Positions 32,131 through 45,274 of a DNA stretch of 64,000 nt are shown here, in pieces. Position numbers and translations under genes: made by a program. The notes beneath the pieces are model-generated. The model ran no database searches. It worked only from the letters and a program-made list of their open reading frames with translations, and was not told the DNA's origin. The DNA comes from Homalodisca vitripennis (Eukaryota; Arthropoda; Insecta; Hemiptera; Cicadellidae), in contig NW_025777432.1 of assembly GCF_021130785.1 (NCBI RefSeq), positions 1 through 64,000 of the forward strand, given 5' to 3'. Each line of letters starts with the position of its first letter. Positions within the stretch are counted from its first letter, which is position 1.

Positions 32131-35102
32131 TGAGAACTAATTTTTTTTTCGGATCGCGCTAAATAGTTTTTTTGGCTTGTTTCCTAATCCAAGGAATTTT
32201 ATTGTTATACAGAAATTCACGAAGGTACAAAAGACTAGATTACAGATTTAATAAAGTAATCCAATACACAGGAAGGCGGATAGAAGAAAGGAATACTTCA
32301 TGTAGTATACGTTTGTTTTCATGTTAGAACAAAGGATTAATATAATTATTATATTGCTTAATCTTTATAAAAGTTAAGATTTCAATTCTTTGTGACTAAT
32401 TTGTGTAATTTTGAACATTAATAAGATGTCATTTTGTAGTAATTTAAATATGAATTTAAAAAATTAGTTGAAAGATAACGGAAAATGGACAAAATCCCAC
32501 AGTTTTAGATTAAGTGCAAAGTGCACAATAGAACTTTGAGAATTAATTTATTCTAATTTTAAATTAATATTTTATTCTAAGAACATAAGAAAATGCAATG
32601 TAATGTAAATTTTAGATTTAAAGATTTTTAATTTTTACAGTTTTTATTTTTAGGATCTATTTCGTTTGATATTGAGAAGAAAGCATTTAATTAGTTCGAT
32701 TTGAATCTTAATATGCTTGAGAAATAAATTGTCTGAATAAGGAAATTTGTTCCAAATTTGATTGTTGATGTAATGATTGAAAATTTTACAAAGTGATGTT
32801 TTAATATTACGTTTACAAAGTATTTTTATTGAGTTTGAAATCAGAGTTTTATTTTAAAACACTGAAATAATATTTACTGTCGTAGATATAGTAGTTCACT
32901 GGTAAGCATTGCTCAGGCATTAATAATCAAATAACATTTGTATACCGACTTGGAGAGTTGATTACAATTTAATCAATTACAATATAATCCTTGAATTATA
33001 TGCAGGGCTTTGGAACCGATAACCCAAATCGTTATTCCAGGGTCATCCGGAGAAAGAATTTCCTACATTAGCGTAAATTTTAGTCCAAGTTAATAGTAAC
33101 TTGTCAGGGTTTTTGTCGGGCAAACGAAAATAACTGGCCAGACAGGAAATCGCACAATGATATTATTTCCAGAATTCGAGAATTTAGTGTAAATAATATT
33201 TATTTTTGGGAGTCGAATAAGATACCCACTAATATTCCAATATTTATACCTGCATCCTTGCATCCTGCCATACCATCCTTAAAATTTTAACTCATAATAT
33301 TTGAATGAAAATATTATACTACCATTCCCGGATATAAGGACGTCCAATCAAAATCATAATTGATTGGAAAATGTGTAGGCAACTGACAATCCATAGGATT
33401 AGTTTCTATGATTAGTAGTATTAATAAATTATACATATTTGGTGGGTTTTGAAATTGTAATACTAAAATTTCAAAGTGTTTTTATTAATAAAAAAAACTA
33501 TAGATTTAAATATAATGCATAATTAACAGAAAATGTAAATACCTAATGGAAATTTTACATGGGGTAGTACGGTTGGCGTATGAACTAACTTTATATATCC
33601 GGTCATCGGATGTCCGCAACGTTAAATAAAAAGCGGTATTATCCTGTTTATACAATGAAATTTTGATTACATCATTGGATATGGAAGCAATAGTCTACAA
33701 ACAGATTCTCATATTTACTATTTTTTATTATAATTATTCTTTTCAACAATTCCTCGTTATATACCTTTTGAAATTATTAACAGGTTCTTTTTATGAAGTA
33801 AAATATATTGAAACACTTAATAATAATCCGAAATTAGTCATTCCCATCTTAACTGCCCATAACGTGAATACCAGCTTCTGTACCTAATAGTGGAGAAACA
33901 GTTAACCTACATTCACCGTTGTTGAGTAACTGTTAACAGACCTACCGAAACGGCTACGTGTTATTGACTTCTAAGAGGCTTACATTTGTGTCACGTGAGG
34001 AGAATACAATAGGGTCACTGTGTTTTGTTGGTGATCCTTTGCGCTAGTTTTGAGAACGGCAAGACCCATTCAGCTAATTATGTTAGCAAAATAGTTGCTA
34101 AAATCCCAGGAATGTTTTATATGAAGAGAAAGATCTAAACGCTACATGGAATAATTTAAATTTGGTAAAAGTTTTTAGTTACGCTTTATAATCTAAATTT
34201 AACTAACACTAAGTACCAGTTGATTCTTTTAATGTGAGTTTTTAAAAGGGGTAATGAAATTTGTTTAGAATTTTAGTCTTTGAACAGTAGTAATGCAGAG
34301 AGAAAAAATAACATTAATGTCTAACTTTTATTCCACATAGACCCAATGATGGTGTAAAATATATAATGCATTTTAAATACCATTTCAAAACCTCTAATGG
34401 TGAAATCCGTTAATGTCATACTTAAGGTACTCGAAACTTTAAGGCTTTCTTAGAATATTGTGATTTGGGCATTTTAACATTGGCTTAAAGAAAACCAGAT
34501 AAGAGAACACTACCACGCCTCAACGATCCATTATATTACACACTATAGACCTGAAAACAACAAGACTTGTGAAAGGAAAAACATAAACGAATACTTTGAA
34601 ATGTTACATGAACTTGTTAATTCAAATTTATTCCTCATAGAAGATAAATGTTTCCCATAGTCCGCAGTAGGTTTCTCAATCCTACTTCTGTATGTATATT
34701 TTCTTCATCAGAACAACAGTCAAAACTCAAGTGTGATACTGCAATTGGACATGAACTGGTGGAAGTGGACTCTTTTAGACTGCTTATTTATACATACAGA
34801 TATTTATATATAATTCGCCTGGGTTTGTAGAGGAACTCTTTAATGGCTTGATTGTAATAAGTTTGTTGGAAAATTTATATGCTGTCCAAATTTAAGATAA
34901 AAAATAAACCTTAATATTATGATATTATAATAAACATAATTTTTTTGTCAAATTAAAAAGCAAACTATAAGTTTTTTATGCACATAATATTTTGCTATGG
35001 TGGAGATTTTAAACGCTTTATTTTTGCGTCATAATAAGTTAGATACTAAATATAGCTGTACCCATATACTATGAATACTAAAGCAAATACTAATGACTTT
35101 TA
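32131..35102. other. AT-rich non-coding DNA, no gene seen
   Basis: Long AT-rich stretch. A segment at about 34680-34740 (TTCTTCATCAGAACAACAG) resembles 18620-18650, hinting at a dispersed repeat. Confidence 0.45.
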
Positions 35103-35112
35103 AGCTGTACAG

Positions 35113-35164
<52 letters not shown>
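35103..35164. repeat. (TA)n microsatellite
   Basis: An uninterrupted TA run of about 50 bp next to the Helitron-like fragment. Confidence 0.9.
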
Positions 35165-35167
<3 letters not shown>

Positions 35168-35340
35168 CTAACAGTTGCTCGTGGCTTCGCACGCAATTTT
35201 CTGTTCAAATTCAATACACTATATTCACGTACCCTTTTCTATCATATTCTACACATTCCTAATTGATAGTCGTTCCTTCGTGAGCCTCTTGGGCGCATTA
35301 TGAAGGTTTGTACCATATTTCTTTTTCCTAGGTGTTAATA
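35165..35340 (-). mobile_element. Helitron-like fragment related to 62875-63035
   Basis: The order GGCTTCGCACGCAATTT, ACACTATATTCAC, TTGATAGTCGTTCC, CGTGAGCCTCTTGGGCG, TATGAAGGT is shared with the right-hand Helitron, with moderate divergence. Confidence 0.6.
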
Positions 35341-36584
35341 AGTTAATCAGTAAAATTAATTTACATGGATGAACCTGAATAAACTAATTAGGTTACAAAG
35401 AATCAAATTCGTTTTGTTTAAAATTAATTTACTATATAAGATATTTCCAGTATTAATGAGGAGTTTGATTTGTGCTCCGATCAAGAAAATGTATCTACGA
35501 AAACTAACTTCGATCATAAGCGTCTTCTTTCGGCTCTTTTCATTTATCTTTGATCTAACCCAATTCGATTACCTTATGTGAAAACAATGACATGGTTTTT
35601 TACAACAGCGTTTAATGGTATTTTCATTGCATTAGATAGTTAACTGATTATTGGTGTAATCTACATTTGATATTAGGCAATAACTTCTTCTATGCAATCT
35701 GCATTACACTACTGAAAACAACTGTTTTTGCCTCTTTGATGAACTTCAGCTGAAAGTGTTAACAGCTATTAACATCAGTTCCCTTTTTATTACGTGTCGT
35801 AGTGCAGTCTGACGTATCCAATGTAAAACACTCCAAAATCAACAACTATTTACAAATGAAAAATTAATAAAAAAAATATTTTCCAGTAGGCCAAATTGTG
35901 AATCTAAACCATTCTCGAATTCCATTGAAAACAGACAACAAATTTCAACAAAATCAGTCCAGTCGCGTAGGAGGAGTTCAGTCACATACATACGAACACA
36001 AGAAATATATATTATATATGTATATATATACAACATATTATCATTATATAATTAATATAAACAAAACTAAGATTGAAAACTTATGTTCGAAAGAATGCAG
36101 TATGTACGTAACGGGTTTTGTGCTAAGGGCTATTCAACATTACCATCTTCCACGAATAATGTTTCCTCGTCATGCTGCTGTTCTATTGTGTAGTTGAAGG
36201 CTTGAAACCTACAAGGAGTTCTTATTCGTACAGCCACCAAAGTGGCAGTAATAGGTTTTTATATTATATTCTTAGTAAATATAATAGGTGCTTTTCAATA
36301 TTTATCAAGCCTTCGCCTAAAATGCGAAGAGATGTAAGGAAATAAATAGTTGCTTTAATGAAAGACGTTACTTTATACCTATGTCAACATGAGATAAAAT
36401 ATTGATATAGACATTAAATAACTAGGACTAGAATACTAATTATATCAGGCAAGTGTAGCGCCAGATTGTGGCCTCTAAATATTAAAGTTTTATTATAAAT
36501 TTACACTTTTTAGTGTTAAATCATTTTATAATTGTGAATAAAGCATACATTTATTACATATATAAGAAGGAAAGTTACAAGTTA
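35341..36584. other. AT-rich non-coding DNA, no gene seen
   Basis: Short open frames only; none shows a recognisable domain. Confidence 0.45.
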
Positions 36585-36624
36585 CACACACGCGCGCGCG
36601 CATACACATACACACACACACACA
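36585..36624. repeat. (CA)n/(CG)n microsatellite
   Basis: Alternating purine-pyrimidine run ACACACGCGCGCGC followed by CA repeats. Confidence 0.85.
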
Positions 36625-36807
36625 AAGACATATATATATATCTAAATTGTATGAAATATTCCTTTTTGTGTATGCACATTTCTGATCAAATTTAAGTATG
36701 ATTATCTAAAACCTTAATATAACGTAATAATGCACTTATAAGAATTGGAGAGTCGAAGTTGTAAATAATTAAGTAACGGTACAACCCCTTTAAGCTTCCT
36801 TGTACGA

Positions 36808-36902
36808 TGTCAATCATGACTGAAGCAAGTATTCCTTTAGAAAATGTAATTCGTACAATATTGAAATCACCTGGTCAAGGGTGTGTGATTTACGATTTGT
36901 TT
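36808..36902 (+). CDS. Possible first coding exon of an unidentified host gene
   Basis: An ATG opens a frame reading MSIMTEASIPLENVIRTILK and about twelve further codons up to a splice-donor-like G|GTACGT. Composition is more protein-like than the surrounding DNA. No domain is certain and no second exon was found, so this could be chance. Confidence 0.25.
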
Positions 36903-39668
36903 GGTACGTAAACTAAAAGTTTAAGGATTTTTATAAAACTCCTTTTAACTCATTAAAACATTATAGAATTTGTATTTTTTTCAAATCTTAATGAGTTATA
37001 AAACTTTGAAATAAAGTAAAACATATACCTATATATGATACACCTTATCTTATACCAATAAATACAGATCATATATATCCGTACTATAATCATATTAAAA
37101 AATTGGTTTTTGGGCAAGATACTGTAAATATGATTTATTAATTTATAATATTCGTTTATGATTATAAATTCTGATTATAAATTAATTGTATTAATAAAAT
37201 CAGATAGGTTCTAATAAGAGAAAATGGTGAAAAATTAATATTCAGCAATATTTATATTTTTTGCATTTTCTGTTCTAGATTTTAATTTTGTCTAAATGAA
37301 ACATATTTATAGAGATAGAAACAGCTCAAATTCAGCGAAGTGGATCCCGTTTTTAGGAACTCAAAGTACTTTTGGAAGAAAATACTTTAGTAACGTGATT
37401 AGAAACTAAAGTCCACTCCTTTTATCATTTTCACCATACAAATTCAGTAAATATATTTACTAATATTAATTGCAACTTCAATATGGCTAAGAAAGTTAGA
37501 AATTCGTATATATGGAGCGGAAGGTTGATTCAACGTCAATGTTGAGTTCAGCATCAGTTCACCTTGCTGTTAGTGCAGCATCTGTACTTAACGTTATATA
37601 AAGCTGTACTAGGAAAAAGGTGAACTGTAATTAAAGTCAAAATTTAAAATAAATAAACACTTTCCACCATAATTTATGTGTAGAAAACGCGGTTGATTCA
37701 TCGTGCTTAGATATTAAGTATAAAACATAATTGTGTACCTGATGGGGCAATTAAATCCAAATTCACTTGGGTTACACTATATTTTATATTCTTTAATCTT
37801 GGTGTCTCTCATTTCGAAACGTTGTAGAGTTTTCGTTGTGAGTTTTTTCATCGTCGACTTCTTTCGCTCTCTTCAGACAAACATGCTTCGAGACTACAGG
37901 AGGAGGAAGTATCTGACAGAGCCAGATTCCAGATACTGAATTATGAGGAAGGTGAACTGGAGGTTACTTCAACATTCAGTTTGAATTTTTCGCATTAAGA
38001 CAGACAACGGAATTTAGGAAATATGGGTGGTAGAATAACTAAGACTTGTAACTTATGAGGGGTTACAAAATAATTTATCCTGTCAAGACTGTTTAATCAT
38101 TAAATATGAATCCACATCACGTAATATCGCGGATGTAATAGTCTACGAGTTTACCAATAGCAACAGTATACATCTCACGTTAGGTTTAGCTGTAAGTACG
38201 TACGCTTGCACATTCACTCCTTGTATACCACCATGATTGTATGTAAGATACTAAAAAGTTAGTGTAAATGTATTTATTGATAACCTTTTTACTGCTGTTA
38301 GTGAAATGTAGAGAACTACGTAGCAATGAAAAGGTTAAAAACAAAACCGTATAGTAATTAAAATGTGATTTTTAAATTTTGAATTCCGTAAAGAACCTCA
38401 ATATTTTGAGCACTCATGCGCCCATTATTAAGGGGTGTATAAAAGGTGTTAAGTTTAGTGTTTAGAAAAATTTAATAATAAAATACCTAGTGTTTCATAC
38501 AATAAAGTATTTTTAGGTGGTCTTTATTGAAATGAAACATGGTGGCAGTATCAAATATTTGAAATTCATATTTTTCATTGTCTCTAAAACAAAGTTGTAC
38601 TTCATTTAAAGTTTGGTGTCAGACCTATAATTCAAAATATCGCAATGTTGACCCATTTTAAATAGCCTCCGTGTATTAATATTTTACTGTGAGTTGTCAA
38701 TCTCAGTTTGTTGGGATGAGATCACTGAACATTTCATTTTGTATTACTTACTAAAAGTGATGTACAAATACTTAAATTTCAAGAATTTTCGTTATATTTG
38801 TTTTAAAATGATTGTTAAAACATGTATAAAAAATGCTAACAGAATAATAAAACAAAGTTTGAGCATTTTCAAAAATATGTATACCTGAATACCTTTATTT
38901 TTAAATTATAAAGATTATTTCATGTATCAAAATACTTGGGAAATTTTAATTTGACACTATTTACGATAGACAATTGTGTAAGACCTTTACTCTATTTTGC
39001 AATTTTATAATCATTGTGTGCGTTTTCTATATGTAAAATACTGTGTTGATTAAGTATGTTATCAAGTATAGAACAATATTTGAAAAACGTTATATTGCAT
39101 TTCTGTTATAAAGTATTATCACTATCTGAGATACGGTTTTTTACGGAAAATATGGAACTGTAAACATTGTAAACACACAAAACCAGAGTATGTGTTCATT
39201 ACGTAATTATATTCTTACCCCACCGCAATATTATACGTAGCATTTTACTTTACGACTTACAAATAAGTATCCAACAAAAAGCAATTGCTATTACAAGACA
39301 ACCTTATGTAAACCTTTATTTATTCCTAACTCAGTGTAGGTACATTGTTCAATACTGTGCACTACTTCACTGCACTGAACAGAAACGGTCCATTAGTCTT
39401 AGCCAAGATTTGTAGCCAAGACAAACGTTTTACTGCTTTTTGCTCTCAGTGCTTTTATTGAAATATTACTTCCTCATTTTTCAAATCCACAGCTGTGACT
39501 GGATATTTCTTCGTATAGCTACTAAAAGCTCACACTTGCATACTTAGTCTGTATTTAATAAGAATATATTTAAAGAATGTTGCAATCCCTATTGCGTGAT
39601 TGTTTTGCAGACATTGTTGAAAATTGTTGTACAGTTTGTATTATAGTAATAGCTGTGGATGTCTTGGT
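36903..39668. other. AT-rich non-coding DNA, no gene seen
   Basis: No tandem repeat or protein family recognised. Confidence 0.4.
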
Positions 39669-40170
39669 TCAACACCGGTTGCAAAGTTTATTAATTATGT
39701 GATTTTCCAACTTTTTAACAATTTTAAGTTGTGTGACACTGTCCGATGTATTTGTAGCTGATGCAATGTAATTTGTGTAGACAATGAATAATACTGCTCC
39801 CAGGACAGATCCTTGGGATACACCGAGCTTTATAATCCGAGAGTAATTTAGAAAAGAGTTAACTCCAAGAAACTGCTTCCTATCTTCCAAGTTACTCTAA
39901 AACCATTCGTTTCCAATTCCACGCACTCCATATTGATATAATTTGTCAAATAAAATGTTATGGTTCACTGTGTCAAAGGCTTTCTTTATATCGAGGAAAA
40001 GACCAATAACACATTTAACCTAATTAAACCATCACTCACATCTGTCATCAATTGTAATAGTGCATTCTCAGTATTCATACCAAATCTAACCCGAAATTGA
40101 TTATCACTAAAAAAGATTTTATTTCTAAAACGGTTTTTTGTTACATTATTAGTTTTTCAAAGATCTTTGA
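39669..40170 (-). pseudogene. Non-LTR retrotransposon reverse transcriptase fragment
   Basis: On the minus strand one can read NQFRVRFGMNTENAL, then [18 protein letters not shown] (motif A) and GVSQGSVLGAVLFIVYTNYI (motif B). There is an in-frame TAG at 39897-39899 and other breaks, and motif C is absent. This is an old 3'-truncated copy of a family distinct from the element at 43896-48602. Confidence 0.75.
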
Positions 40171-40696
40171 GAAGGACGAAGCAAAGATATGGGGTGGTGA
40201 CTATTGCTGTTCAAATTAGGACCTTATTTTTAAATATTGGTATAAATTTAACTGCGTTGGAGAGACTCCACTGTTGAAACAATCCTCACAAACCACCTCC
40301 TTTCCACCTCTTTCACAAACGCTGACGACGTCTTCGTTTCGCTGCACAGGAATTTCCTTTATTTCTATGACATTGGCCTTTATTCCTTCTTATTTAAACT
40401 TTGTTTTCTTGCATGGTTGTCAATAATTTTAAGGTTTATTAATTCATAAAATTTGCTGTTTTGTTGTTTCTAAATTTGTTCAGTTCACACCGTGTCATGG
40501 GACTCGTTAAATAATTTTCTTAGTTTTTTTGGCCTTCATCTATTTCTTAAACTTTTTTATTAACTCTTCGAGTGAAAGCTTCCCTTCCTGAGCTGCGGAC
40601 AAATAAGGCACAGCTGACTGTCTTATGTGTATACATAGACAACGATAGGTACCATGAGAGTGCATGTTTAACCATGGAATTGGTGTAATTAAAGCC
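40171..40696. other. Non-coding, probably further degraded retrotransposon
   Basis: This interval continues upstream of the RT fragment on its strand. No motif was readable. Confidence 0.35.
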
Positions 40697-41796
40697 TCTT
40701 ACTAGGTAGCCTGTAAAAATGTTTTTCTCTGCCGGGGGATGTAATCATATTTAATTGTGATCTTATTTTTCACATATATGTCTGTCTATTTGGCCGCATG
40801 ACATCTCGAGAGTTAGATGAGCTCTAAATGTTGAGATCAACTTTAGTAAAGCCTGATACTAGGTAGCCTGTAAAAATGTTTTTCTCTGCCGGGGGATGTA
40901 ATCATATTTAATTGTGATCTTATTTTTCACATATATGTCTGTCTATTTGGCCGCATGACATCTCGAGAGTTAGATGAGCTCTATATGTTGAGATTAACTT
41001 TAGTAAAGCCTCTTACTAGGTAGCCTGTAAAAATGTTTTTCTCTGCCGGGGGATGTAATCATATTTAATTGTGATCTTATTTTTCACATATATGTCTGTC
41101 TATTTGGCCGCATGACATCTCGAGAGTTAGATGAGCTCTATATGTTGAGATTAACTTTAGTAAAGCCTCTTACTAGGTAGCCTGTAAAAATGTTTTTCTC
41201 TGCCGGGGGATGTAATCATATTTAATTGTGATCTTATTTTTCACATATATGTCTGTCTATTTGGCCGCATGACATCTCGAGAGTTAGATGAGCTCTATAT
41301 GTTGAGATTAACTTTAGTAAAGCCTGATACTAGGTAGCCTGTAAAAATGTTTTTCTCTGCCGGGGGATGTAATCATATTTAATTGTGATCTTATTTTTCA
41401 CATATATGTCTGTCTATTTGGCCGCATGACATCTCGAGAGTTAGATGAGCTCTATATGTTGAGATTAACTTTAGTAAAGCCTCTTACTAGGTAGCCTGTA
41501 AAAATGTTTTTCTCTGCCGGGGGATGTAATCATATTTAATTGTGATCTTATTTTTCACATATATGTCTGTCTATTTGGCCGCATGACATCTCGAGAGTTA
41601 GATGAGCTCTATATGTTGAGATTAACTTTAGTAAAGCCTCTTACTAGGTAGCCTGTAAAAATGTTTTTCTCTGCCGGGGGATGTAATCATATTTAATTGT
41701 GATCTTATTTTTCACATATACGTCTGTCTATTTGGCCGCATGACATCTCGAGAGTTAGATGAGCTCTAAATGTTGAGATCAACTTCAGTAAAGCCT
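40697..41796. repeat. 157-bp satellite, seven near-identical units
   Basis: ACTAGGTAGCCTG recurs at exactly 157-bp steps (40701, 40858, 41015, 41172, 41329, 41486, 41643). Copies differ at only a few positions. The variant GCCTGATACT appears at the second and fifth copies, suggesting a three-unit (471-bp) higher-order period. Confidence 0.93.
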
Positions 41797-43895
41797 GTTA
41801 CGCGACCTACGTGTGTGATGTACTAAATGAATAATATCATCATCGGGTGAGATATATATCATAAGAGATTGGTGTGATGTATATTGTCTGATAAATTTAA
41901 TAATTTTAGAAGCTCAAAAATATACAGTGAACTGAGAATATGACCGGAATATTATTGAAACGATTACGGGTTTCGGACGTGAGCCCTCGTCATATGTTAC
42001 CAAAAGTACTACTACTAAAACATCATTTGTTTATAACAAAAATATGTTTTAAAATACATTCAAGGCTGATACAACCCCTTACAGAAAGCCTTCGAAGTAG
42101 TTGAAAATTAGCAAATGTACGTAAGAAAAACACTGTCCTTTGTAGAATTCCAATTTCCACCAGAGGAAACTGTAAGAATCATACTCACAAATAGGATGAT
42201 CCTTTATAGAACATTTGTATAAAGGATTATCTCCTAGACAAAGTTTTTTATAATATCTTCATTTTAAGGTATTTTTGTTGTATAATGACCCTAAGTTGCC
42301 ATTTACTGTATTATAGATTTCTCCAGGAATTTCCTTTAAAAGCTTGAGACTCCTAACATAATAACATTACTACCAACTCGTAATATTATAAATAGATTCC
42401 TAAATCCAACCCAATCTGTGATGGAGCTTATAATCTTAACACAAGTTTACAAGCAATACATATACGTTATGTACACTGTCGTTATTAGTTTATTTATTAA
42501 CAGTATTGTTTACTTGTGTTGCGGATATCACAAAATTATTATTTTAATCAATAAAATTGGAATTTTAAAATAAACTGCTTAATGATTAGTTTAAAAGCGA
42601 TCTATGAATATCCCTAAAGTAGATGAGAACTATGCTCTATTTTTGTAGCATTTCTTTAATAGTTTACATATAAGGTTTAAATTATCCTATTTAATCAGTT
42701 GATTCTCCATATACTGTAATCTTCATTTTATTCAAAATCAAAATTTTGATTTTCATTTTGATTCATTTTATTGTAATGAATTTATTTTTAAATGATTGAC
42801 TGTATAATGTTTTAGGGATTCCAAGTATCATCGTGTTATCACATAACATTATACTTTAAAACGTTGATAGATATGAACATATATTTAATGTATTCCTTAG
42901 TAAACCGATAAATTCGTACATTTAGTATTTTTTAACAACTAACCATAATTATAACAAAATAAAATCATATTTAAGATATGTTATAGTAAATATTTTTTAA
43001 TATTTCGAATATTATTGTATCAATATTGAAAAGTATACGTCTAAAAATGACAAGAATAAATAACTACTTCTCAAGGTGCAATTTCCTTTTAACTCACCTA
43101 AATCTATAGAAGTTAATCTGCACAAAAATAGTACGAGTAATATGTAAGATTTAGTATTCGGGTAGAATAACAACTACCGCGAAGATTACCGATATTGCCG
43201 TTCAGCTGTTCAGGTGAAACGTGACCTACATAGCGATATTATTACAGAAAGTATCTTCTCTTTTTATTGTATATTTTTAGCAGTAAACGAATCTAATATG
43301 CACAAACTTACTAATATACAGAAATATAAACAGTTGTTCTATTTTCTATGATATGTCTTGACAACTCAATAACAAATGGTACATTAATGCCTAAATTAGA
43401 GTAATTTTTTGTGTCTATAATAGATCCTGACGTGATTGATATATAAAGCTTAACGTAGGAAACCAGCTTTCAAGTTTACACGAAGTGAATTTAGAGACGC
43501 AGCTGTATAAAACGTATTGCAAATAATTAAATGTTTACATAAATACTTCAAATTTAGTTTTACGTAATAAAACAGACAAAAACTTAATTTAAATTATTAA
43601 CAAAATTTAATTGAAATATTTTAAAAATATTGTTTGATATAAAAATTATTAAGTACTGTTTTAATTTAAATCTGTTACATATTTAAATTAACACCTTCTC
43701 AGGAAATGACAAATAAACTATAAATATTTAATTAGGGAACCATAAAAAGTTATCTGTAATAATTTACGGGAACGGCAATCCTGTGTTTAAGTCTAAATAA
43801 GTCCTCGGAATTAGACTTCTTCGTTTACCCAGAAAGATAATGTTATTACACAAGCTAGATTAGTAATGATTAAATAATAAACTGTTGTATAAAAA
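41797..43895. other. AT-rich non-coding DNA, including the 3' side of the retrotransposon
   Basis: No gene seen. The retrotransposon 3' untranslated region probably extends some distance below 43896, but its end and poly-A or microsatellite tail were not identified. Confidence 0.4.
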
Positions 43896-44438
43896 CTAGA
43901 CTTGAAGAAAATGCAGGTAATCTGCGAACAATAGTCTATGGAAGCAATGAACATACGCTGTATGTGTTGAAGTGTACTCCTGGGGCCCAAAGTACGAGAA
44001 GGACCTTTTTGTAGCCTCCAACCGCACACGCGGCAGTTGCAGCTTGTCGTCCTGTCGAGTGTGCCGTTCTCTTAGAGTCGCTCGCGCCACTAGTTTCCGT
44101 CTCAGGTAAGAGGGTTCACCAGTTACCAAAACCTTATGCACCACTGGCACAGTTTGGAGCCTACAAATATCTTGAACAGAGTGTAAATTTGCTCTTTTGC
44201 GATAAGGTGAGATGTGGTCAAATTTTTTTAGATTATAAACAAACCTCAGCGCACTGTTCTGTATCCGTGCAAGGATGACATTTGCCTCTTGAGTTAAGCA
44301 GCTACGAAACACTGGAAGGGCGTAATATATTGATGGAAATACCAGAGAATTTACAATATGCAGCTTTGAAAGCATTGGAATTAACGCTCTGTATCTATTC
44401 AAAACTCTCAATTTACACATTGAACGTTGAGAAAACAA
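43896..44438 (-). pseudogene. Retrotransposon ORF2 C-terminal (thumb/post-RT) region
   Basis: The 180-codon frame contains VNSLVFPSIYYALPVF, then ANVILARIQNSALRFVYNL and a C-terminal basic region. This is the usual post-RT module of CR1, jockey and RTE-type elements. It is separated from the RT frame by about 110 bp with a frame change. Confidence 0.7.
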
Positions 44439-44551
44439 TTCAACATGTTTAATAAAGTTTAGCTAATTGTCAATTATAACTCCCAGGACTTTAACAAAAA
44501 CACGATCCTCCAAACAAATACCCTAAACAGAAACAGAGAGAATACTCCTGT

Positions 44552-45274
44552 TCATGGTCTCTTTAATCGATGGTGAGCAAAATGCACCACAGAACACTTA
44601 TCTGCATTCAACTTTAGGCCATGTCCCTCCGACCACTCTTTAACCCTACGCAGATCAGCATTGAAACACTGCATCGCCTCATGGACACCTGGAGGGGGAT
44701 ATGTTAGAAGCATCTGAGAGTCATCCGCATAGGAGTAGAGTGAACACGAGGACAATGCAAGTTCAAGATCAGCAGTATATAAAATGAACATAACAGGCCC
44801 TAAACATGACCCTTGAGGAACCCCTGCATCCTTCGACAGCGAGGAAGAGCAGTTTTCTTTTACCTTCGTCACCTGACTCCGTCCGCTCAAATATGAGCCA
44901 AACCATTTTATAGCGATTTCATTAAACCTATAGAAATTTAATTTGGCAAGAAACAGTTCATAATTCACTGAGTCGAACGCTTCAGAGAAATCAAGCGTCA
45001 CCAAAATACTTCCAAAAGCTTTATCTTTCGCTACATGCAGCTCATCCATAATGTTTATCAAGGCGGAGGTAGTGCTGAAAGACTTCCTAAAACCAGACTG
45101 ATGTACAGGAAGAATATTTTCAGCCTCAATGAAAGCTGTCAACTGATTCACCACTACCTTCTCAAGGATTTTTGACATGGCCGGAAGGATCGATATCGGC
45201 CTAAATTGGGAAATCACACTTGGATTCTTTATTTTGGGTATGGGCGTGACAACTTCCAGCATGATGGAAAACAC
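44552..45274 (-). pseudogene. Retrotransposon reverse transcriptase domain
   Basis: The 240-codon frame holds FRPISILPAMSKILEK (motif 2 region), LVTLDFSEAFDSVNY (motif A), GVPQGSCLGPVMFILYTADL (motif B) and YSYADDSQMLL (motif C, the catalytic YADD). These residues copy RNA into DNA at a nicked target site. The frame overlaps the end of the endonuclease frame at 45229-45274, where a shift separates them. Confidence 0.88.
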
